A DNA stretch of 8,376 nucleotides. It comes from Candidatus Absconditabacterales bacterium (lineage in GTDB: Bacteria; Patescibacteria; JAEDAM01; Absconditabacterales; Absconditicoccaceae). The translations under genes and the position numbers were made by a program. The first letter of the stretch is position 1. Each line of letters opens with the position of its first letter. Shown piece by piece: positions 1-7,000 of this stretch. The stretch lies in assembly GCA_938010495.1 (NCBI GenBank), contig CALLUT010000179.1, positions 1-8,376 on the forward strand, in the 5' to 3' direction. The notes below the pieces were generated by a model, which was given only the letters and a program-made list of their open reading frames with translations, ran no database searches and was not told the origin of the DNA.

Positions 1-213
1 GAGCGTTTTGATCCATTGATCATACCCAAATGAAGTATCGTGATCAACGGTGTGAGTCTCACGGTAGTAGACGTAAAAAGCGGCTGATGTAGTGTATGGC
101 TTATCCCTATCACGCAGCAGATCACCAATCTGGGTGCGCTGCAGATATGATCAGGAGTCAATCTAGAGTATGATATGATGGGGAAGTATATCACGCAATG
201 GGGGAGAAAGTAG
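1..213 (+). CDS. ribE: Riboflavin synthase, C-terminal part (5' end outside window), read with TGA = Gly
   Basis: Riboflavin synthase converts two 6,7-dimethyl-8-ribityllumazine molecules into riboflavin plus a pyrimidine product, the last step of riboflavin synthesis, in the cytoplasm. The family has two similar lumazine-binding barrels and about 200 residues; the 70 residues here are the end of the second barrel. The family pattern is visible: KGSIVINGVSLTV (residues 10-22), then SVWLIPITQQITNLG (31-45) and GVNLEYDMMGKYI (52-64), matching in order the E. coli enzyme stretches KGFIGIDGISLTV, CVHLIPETLERTTLG and ARVNIEID. Three in-frame TGA codons (31-33, 85-87, 148-150) must be read through; those at 31 and 148 fall where E. 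coli riboflavin synthase has Gly, which favours Gly over Trp. The frame ends at TAG 211-213, a normal place for this family. A heptamer repeat array starts at once after the stop. The N-terminal barrel cannot be seen, so activity cannot be judged. Confidence 0.87.
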
Positions 214-339
214 AAACAAGAAACAAGAAACAAGAAACAAGAGGCAAGAAACAAGAAACAAGAGGCAAGAAACAAGAAACAAGAGGCAAGAAACGAGAGA
301 CGAGATACGAGATACGAGAAACGAGATACGAGACTCAAG
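214..339. repeat. Tandem heptamer array, 18 x 7 bp
   Basis: Eighteen consecutive 7-bp units start directly after the TAG of the riboflavin synthase gene. The first units are AAACAAG with AGGCAAG variants; later ones are AAACGAG, AGACGAG and ATACGAG, and the last is ACTCAAG. Three exact copies of a 21-bp higher-order unit (two AAACAAG plus one AGGCAAG) lie at 228-248, 249-269 and 270-290, so the array grew partly by duplication of three-unit blocks. The preceding bases 207-213 (AAAGTAG, containing the stop) resemble a degenerate unit. The strand is strongly purine-biased. A reading frame from 198 runs through the array but is only a translation of the repeat, with Lys-Gln-Glu-Thr-Arg periodicity. 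Function unknown; replication slippage is the likely origin. Confidence 0.93.
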
Positions 340-353
340 ATCTATCGTGTGGC

Positions 354-581
354 TATCGCAATCCCCCTACGGTCCCCCTTTACAAGGGGGAGCGACGATT
401 GGTTGCTTCTATAAGTTGTAGTTGCTCAGGATTGCGACATACCCACCCAGCAAGTCCCCCCTTACAAAGGGGGGAAGAGCGAAGCGAAGGGGGAATCAAA
501 ACACATAGCAAGTCCCTCCCTTGCCAAAAGAAAGTCGGGGGATGTACAAAGGACAGGGGGGATCAAAACACTACCTATGGT
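354..581. repeat. Palindrome-rich repeat unit, copy 1 of 2
   Basis: This is the first copy of a direct duplication with a 228-bp offset; the second starts at 582. Shared landmarks in order are TATCGCAATCCCCCT, a GGTCCCCCTTT hairpin followed by GGGGGAGCGACG and TTGGTTGCTTCTA, then ACCCAGCAAG, a C-run/G-run hairpin, GAAGAGCGAAGCGAAGG, a TCAAAACACATA stretch and a GTCCCTCCCTT element ending near GGACAGGGGGGAT. Two perfect hairpins are visible: 374-390 (7-bp stem, loop TAC) and 456-474 (8-bp stem, loop ACA). The third element, around 511-562, is degenerate here. The composition is clearly richer in G and C than the flanking genes. Repetitive extragenic palindromes or non-autonomous element relics are the closest category; no transposase is visible. 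Confidence 0.85.
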
Positions 582-790
582 TATCGCAATCCCCCTGCGG
601 TCCCCCTTTGTAAGGGGGAGCGACGGTTGGTTGCTTCTAGAAGATGGGAATATGAATGCAATAATATACTTACCCAGCAAGCCCCCCCCCTTAAAAAGGG
701 GGGAAGAGCGAAGCGAAGGGGGGATCAAAACACATATAACGCGTCCCTCCCTTAAAAAGGGGGGATGTCCGAAGGACAGGGGGGATAAAT
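582..790. repeat. Palindrome-rich repeat unit, copy 2 of 2
   Basis: This is the second copy of the unit at 354-581. Hairpins are 602-618 (7-bp stem, loop TGT), 685-703 (8-bp stem, loop AAA) and about 748-764 (C/T-run against G-run with a G-T wobble). A small perfect hairpin TGTCC-GAA-GGACA lies at 766-778. Stems are kept between the copies while loops differ (TAC against TGT, ACA against AAA), which suggests the fold is the conserved property. The spacer between the first two hairpins differs strongly from copy 1. Reading frames across this stretch on both strands give proline/lysine/glycine-rich translations of the palindromes and are not credible genes. Confidence 0.85.
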
Positions 791-840
791 ACCCACCAAA
801 TCACATCCCAATAAAATGTCATCCTCAACCGCCTCCAACA

Positions 841-864
841 ACAGCAAAAATTTGCTGTTTTTTT
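841..864 (+). terminator. Intrinsic transcription terminator
   Basis: An 8-bp perfect stem, ACAGCAAA (841-848) with TTTGCTGT (851-858), is followed by an unbroken T tract at 858-864. The T tract lies on the + strand side only, so the terminator serves transcription coming from the left, presumably that of the riboflavin synthase gene. That would give a 3' untranslated stretch of about 650 bases containing all the repeats. CAAC before the stem and GTTG after the T tract can extend the pairing with a bulge. Confidence 0.8.
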
Positions 865-920
865 GTTGTCTGATTACAGTTGTACCAATTGCCTCTTTTT
901 AATTGTTACAACAAAAACAC
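865..920 (+). promoter_or_regulatory. Short AT-rich leader with possible promoter of the giant gene
   Basis: Between the terminator and the ATG at 921 there are only 56 bases, so a promoter for the giant gene, if independent, should be here or overlap the terminator. TTTAAT at 898-903 matches five of six -10 consensus positions, but no convincing -35 box sits 16-18 bases upstream; TTGTAC at 880-885 is too close. The bases before the ATG (ACAACAAAAACAC) contain no Shine-Dalgarno-like purine run. If TTTAAT is the -10 element, the transcript leader would be only about ten bases. This is a weak call. Confidence 0.22.
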
Positions 921-1082
921 ATGAAAATTTCTTCTTACTTGAGTATTGCTGCCAGGATGACAGCTATTATGATGCTGATGATTCAGACCTTTGGGTCGAG
1001 TTTTGTCTGATGACTAGGATCTAGTGACTATGACTGATTTGATGCTGTTGATATCAGTACGAGTGGATCTGTAGCACATGCT
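921..1082 (+). other. N-terminal export signal (signal-peptide-like) of the giant protein
   Basis: The first residues carry basic K2 and R12, then a hydrophobic run at about residues 13-24 rich in Met, Ile and Leu, followed by a Gly/Ser-rich stretch that includes two glycines encoded by tandem TGA (1008-1013). A classic AHA-A type cleavage motif occurs at residues 52-55, about 28 residues after the hydrophobic core, which is farther than usual. An earlier cut near residues 25-28 is also possible. Export by Sec is likely; the exact cleavage point is not. Confidence 0.6.
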
Positions 1083-4000
1083 GCATCCCCAGTAGTAGAT
1101 GCCACCATATCTACCAATATCTCAGTCTATCTAGATGGGACTCCATGATTCAATGGTACAACGTTTGACCCAAATACCGGTCAAAACGCTGGTACGGATC
1201 AAGATGATATCAATGGTATCGTGAGAGCAAATGATGTGATCATCTACCAAGTAGATGCAGCGATCAATGATGATGATGCAGAGGATGTGACAATGACGAT
1301 AGAATTAGATCCAACCAACACAAGTGGAAATCCACTCCAGACCTGGATCGCCCTACCAGAGGAATGTCTGATCGGAAATAGAGCAGATGGGACAGCATAT
1401 GCGCCACAGTCTAGCATTTCAGCAGACGGGCAGACCATAATTTGTAACGCATGAGATCATCATGAATGAAAAAAGATAGAGATCTACCCACAAGCACAAA
1501 CAACACCATGGAACCAAAACGGAACAGTGGTAAATGCAAGCGTGGATGGACAGATGAGTAATTCACCAGGCACAGATACAGATGAGAGTGAGGATACGAT
1601 AGTGACAACAAATTTTGCTGTAAATCTGATCAAGCATCCAGAACCACCATATGAGATACCAGATGCGGCAAATCCTGGAGTGATGCTCCCGATTTATGTG
1701 CCTACTTACAATGTAGTAGATCCATCTGGAGCTACGACTAACCAATGAGCAGTGATTAGATATCATATCAGAGCAGAGTATAGCAAATGATCTAGTTTTG
1801 CAGAAGGAACATGACCAACAGAAAGTTTTACCTTGCGAGATAGTTTTGAGGATTTTGATCTAGCGACCAATGGAGCTCAGCTAGCAGGATGTGGATCCAA
1901 TGATGGAAATGGTACGGTGACTTGTCCTGCTATAGGGACAGCATTGTACAACAATCCTATCACGATAGATATAGATAATGTAGATGTCCAACTCCCAAAT
2001 GGATGAACAGATATGTTTACGATCCGAGTAGATGTCTGGGTGCCAAACACTGATATAACCGCAGCAGGATGAGATGGATTGGATACAAAAAATACCGTAT
2101 ATTTCACCTGAGCATTTTGGACGGGAGTATGATCTCAGCCGATTTCGAATGATCCAACTCCAGTACAAAATTATGGAGGAGCTGGTGAGCCGATTGTGGA
2201 TAATTTTTGGGAGTATAAGCTTTTTGAAGAGAGTACAGGCTGATATTTTCAAGCAAGAAAAACTTTTTGGTGACTTTTTAACTGAGCTGCTCCAAAAACA
2301 TGATCTCGTAAAGCAGCGAAATGATCTACGGTGCAAGCTAATATTTGGCATTCACGTAAGATTGATTCGTCAGGAGAGGTTGATTCAATTGATATTTCGT
2401 GTGATAAAATTGATACTGATAGATTTATTTTTAGATGATTATTTCCTTCTTGGGAAGCTACAAATGATGTTTATGGTTATTCTAATGCTCTGAATCTTAC
2501 TAGCTTTAATGGAAATCCTTATATGATTTTTGATTCTGTTAATTTTCATTATGATCCAGAATTATATCACGAGAAATTTGAGATACAATATTCTGATGTT
2601 GATCATACTGTTAATAATCCCAATTGAGATGTAAATTGTAGTAGTTTTTCTGGAAAAGAGTTTGATACTTGTATGCAAGCATTCGCTACTTGTGATGATG
2701 ATGTAGATTGAGATTGAATAGTGAATATTAATGCTTGATCAAATAATGATTGGGTAACGGATCCAGTATTTTTGCCAGGATGAGAATCAAGTGTAACAAA
2801 AATTCGTTTAGTTACAAAAATTGACCATGATAATGTTAATATAGATTTTGCAGATAAGGTATACTCTGCCATTATAGTTCATTTTAATTTAGAAGTAAAA
2901 GAAACTGTTGTTGTCTGAGAGTTGTTACCCAATTTCTTAGATTATAAAACTACGTTTAGTGGGAATACATGGCGAAATGATATTCGATACGGTTCAGATT
3001 TTGCTTTTACAGCTTTTTTGACTTGAACATACGATATAGATAACACAAATGATTATTCATTTACAGCCTATTTAGCAGACCGCGTCGAAGTGATCTGAGC
3101 AAAAGTATGAATAGCAAAAGAAACCATACCAAGTAATCTCAGTATTGTAGAAGCTGGAGACATCGTAGACTATGTGATCAGACCATCAGTAAACTGAGCA
3201 TGGACTGGACCTACGACGATCACGCTCACCGATGATATCCCAGCGGGGATGAGCTACGTGGGATGAAGTATGGTAGCCAGCAACTGTGGTGATGGACAAG
3301 TCGTGACAGAAACTAGTAGTAACCCTTGAGTAGATGGAGCAGATGTTGTTCGAGAGATATCTGATGTAGATGCATGAGAAAGTATTTGTGAAATCTCGTA
3401 TCAAGCACAAGTAGATTGGTTTGAGGTAGATGGAGACTATACCAATGTCGTGACGATAGACTCTGATCATGCAGATATTGTAGATCATGAAGTAGATAAA
3501 GACGGTAATGAGACCATAGATATCAAAGCTGCATCTACCGTATCTATTCTAGCCTGAGTAGCGGCATTTGATGTAGTAAAACACGTAGATCAAGAGACAT
3601 ATCCCTTGAATACGCCATTCACCTTTGATCTTAGTTATGCAAATTTAGGTCCTGGTGATTATGGGATAGGGAGATTTATAGATGTGTTGCCGTATAACGG
3701 TGATGGATGAGCTGGTCAGTGAGTATGTGATGGATCTCAGACTCCTACCTCAGGACCTACTAGCTGTAGACATACTGCCTTAGATGGACTGGCAGGTACA
3801 GATTATGCAGGATCATTTGACCTGACCAATCTTGATATGCCAAACGGTGAGATGAACTGTTTCGTCACCGATGCAGATCCTAGCACGATCAGTATGGAAC
3901 CAAATACAAACTCTCCTAGCACAGCAAATAATACCTGAGCTGGATCAATTACCTGGACATCAGTGCCATGTAGTGGAGACCCAAGTACGGTCTTACCAAA

Positions 4001-7000
4001 TATTACAGCACTATATTTTGAGTCAGCAGCGTTTCCAGAAGCGACTCCGAGAAGATTTGTGGAACTAGAACTGACACCGACAGGCAATGCCCATGCAGAT
4101 GTGTATACCAATTCGTTTGGTGGGAGAGTACCAGAGATTGATCACAATATTATTTCAAACGATGTGACGGTACAAGTATTGTCAGATATGCCATGAGCAG
4201 ACGTCCGAGTAACCAAAGACGCAAGAACAAGTAATGCAATGGATGGAGATACGGTCGTATGGGATGTGACCTATGGAAATGGAGGAAACGTGACAGCAGA
4301 AGATGTGATGATTACAGATATGCCATGAGCACAGTGTGCGGTGACTGGACCGACGACTTTTAACGTAGGAGACTTAGCTCCTGGAGAGACCAATAGTTTT
4401 ACGGTGAGTTGTGTGGTAAATGGAGATGGAGGAGATGTGATAGCAAACAATATACAAATCACGACAAGCACAGAAGATATCAATCCAAACAATAATACAG
4501 ACGAAGATGACATCCATATCGTGACAGATATGTGTCTATACCCAGCAAGTATCAAGGCAGGGATAAGTGTATATAAAGATGGGACTGCAGAGTTTGATTG
4601 AGTTGCTGAATGAGTAAGTGCAGATTGTAGTGGTCTCACTCGATGAGAGGCCTGAGCTGATGCAGCAAACAATATGTATACAGGTACAAGCTGAGTTATG
4701 TGAAACGGTATCAACGAATGAGGAAATGGAAACGAATGATTTGATAGTTGTGAAAATAATGGAGTAGTGAGACTCAATGATATCATCACCTATCAAGTAG
4801 AAGCTGCAGTAAACGATCGAGATGGAACTGGTGTATGACTTCAAATAGAGCTTGATACAGATGAAAATGGAAATGCACTCCAAATGTGGGAAGCAATACC
4901 ATCGTGATGTATAGGAACTGCTCAATGAGCATCATATGACTCAAAAATATCTAATGATGGACTAACTTTAACTTGTTATGTGTGAGATTTTTATGAATGA
5001 ACGACGATATTGTTGTACCCGCAAGCAAGAGTAATGCCTGTTGCTGGTAATGATACATTAGTAGAAGCGAAAATAACAGATGCTCGGTCTACATGTAGTA
5101 ACGAACCGCAAATTATGAACAACGCGACGACAATTACGACAGCAAATTTTAGAATTGATCTTACAAAACAATTGAAACCACCTGCGTATGATCCAGAAGA
5201 TGGAACAGTAATTTATTTACCAGAATATGGGGTAGTGGATCCATCATGAGAGACAACTAATGAATGAATTGTGATGATCTACCGTGTCACAGCGAAATAT
5301 GCTCCAGGTAGTATGATGACCGCAAATAATTGATGATTCGCTGACTTTTATATTTTGGATGATTTTGAGTATTTGGATGGTAATACCAACAACTCTCAAT
5401 TGTATAGTTGTGAAAACGTAGATGGAAATGGAAATATCTCTTGTCCTGCTGTCTGAACACTCACTGATACGCCTTTTGTGATAGATGTCACATGAGTAGA
5501 TGTGAGCTCGCCAGAAGGGTGATGAAATCTCTTTGTTTTCGATATATGATTTTGGATATCAAATGCTGATATTGCTGCCGGTAGAGCAACAGGACTCAAT
5601 ACGTCAAACCAACTTGATCTAAATAATACTGTAGAATTTACTGACAGCGCGTGAACAGTATTTGGATGTGATGCTGAGCCTATGAGTATCAATGGTGATA
5701 ATAACTACAATTGTACATCATGAACTACTCCTTGAGAAAATCAGTCAAACAATTTAATTGATTATCCTATACCTCCGAGACCAACATGACCAAAAATTGC
5801 AAGTAAATCTTTTTGGTGACAACCAGGTACTTTCTTTGACAAGAATTGAACAAAACAAGCTGCCCCATGAGAGATTATTCCTACAAATATTGCATTAACA
5901 TATCTCTTTAAACAAGAATGATTTGCATGAGTGTGTGATAAAATTGATACTTCAAGTTTTGCGTTTGAATGAATAATGCAAACACCATTTCCACAATTGG
6001 CTTCATATAATAAAGGTGCGCGACGTAACGAAAATCCTTACTATAATGGAAAAGAGTCGCTTTATGCTGATATATTTAGTGGATTTACTCTTCAATATAG
6101 TGATATATCAAACGAGCCATGAATTTCTTGATTGAGATCAACGACTTGTGAAGATGATGTAAATAACGATTGACAATATGATGTAAGCGACCGGGTTGAC
6201 TATAAGGAGTGTGAGAATGGATGATGGGGAACTCTTGATTGTCCTATTGCACAATCATCAGACGTCACCAAAATACGTTTATTTATAGATCATAATAATG
6301 CGGAAGTAATTAAGCATGCAGGTTGATTTAATACTAATTGATTTTCACAATATTATTATTATTTCAATTTGAGAGTTTTACCAACAGTTACAATTGGTTC
6401 TCAGTTGCCAAATTTTGCTTCGTATGCTTATGAAAATCAAAATAATTGGACCGCTTCATCAGCTTCTATCGATCCTAATGATTCAGCTAACTTTTCATTT
6501 ACGGAAACAGCTATTTGACAAAATAGGTATGCTGATCGCGTTACAGTTGTTTGATGAAAGGTTGACATATCTAAAGAGACTATTCCATCAGATTTGCAGT
6601 ATATTAAGCAGGGCGATGTGGTGGAATATCTTGTAAAACCTCAGGCTTATGGTAGCCGAGCCTGAAAAACCACACTTACTATACGTGATGATTTGCCTCC
6701 GTACATGACGTATGTTCCGTGATCATTAGTGGTTAGTGGGTGTGGAGCAGATCAAAGCGTCGTGGAGACATTTACCAATGCAAACTATGCATGAGCAACA
6801 AATATAATTCGAGAAGTTCAGGATGTAGATGAGTGAGAAAGTGTATGTGAAATACGTTATAAGGCAGAGATGGATTTGTATGCCCTATGAGGTGATTATA
6901 CAAATACTGTCAGAATTGATAGTGATCATGATGATATTGTAGATCGTGAATCAGATCAAAATGGAAATAGAACCATCTTAATTACAGATACAGCAACAGT

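Larger units (their letters stand above)
1119..4169 (+). repeat. Internal protein module A (about 1017 residues), first copy of a large intragenic duplication
   Basis: Module A starts at ISVYLDG and ends at YTNSFGGRVPEI plus ISNDV. Landmarks in order are NDVIIYQVDAAIND (from 1230), IYPQAQ, VDPSGATTNQG (from 1716), CPAIGT, CDKIDT (2400), IQYSD, an Asp-rich loop (2694-2726), VTKIRL (from 2793), LPNF, ADRVEVIGAKVGIAKETIPS (from 3075), a DUF11-like part (3102-3467), FIDVLPYNGDG (from 3675) and LTPTGNAHADVYTNSFGG (4074-4124). All recur in the same order in module B, 3.4-3.5 kb downstream. The first 600 residues match no family I recognise. The parts after 3102 look like diverged DUF11 folds. Confidence 0.85.

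Noticed and set aside
214..339. A CRISPR array
   Set aside because: The repeat is 7 bp with no spacers between units, and no cas genes are present.
462..728. Minus-strand frame across the palindromic repeats, and the + frame at 577-873
   Set aside because: Both are produced by C-run/G-run palindromes that stay open in several frames. No ribosome-binding site or domain is visible.
198..755. A 185-residue standard-code frame rich in KQETRG and PPLYKGE-like stretches
   Set aside because: It is a translation of the heptamer array and the palindromic repeats. The TAG at 211-213 closes the real frame, and the frame has no family similarity.
880..903. TTGTAC and TTTAAT as a complete sigma-70 promoter
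   Set aside because: The spacer would be only 12 bases, too short for a standard promoter. Only the -10-like box is kept, as a weak call.
2074..2493. A 139-residue + frame different from the giant gene's frame
   Set aside because: The giant frame is continuous here with code 25 and aligns with module B. This frame is a by-product of low TAA/TAG density, and its product has no recognisable motif.
4271..4789. Minus-strand frame of 172 residues, and similar ones at 1881-2351 and 7818-8210
   Set aside because: Antisense to well-supported DUF11 and module sequence; their products are Ser/Ile/Tyr-rich low-information translations of the opposite strand.
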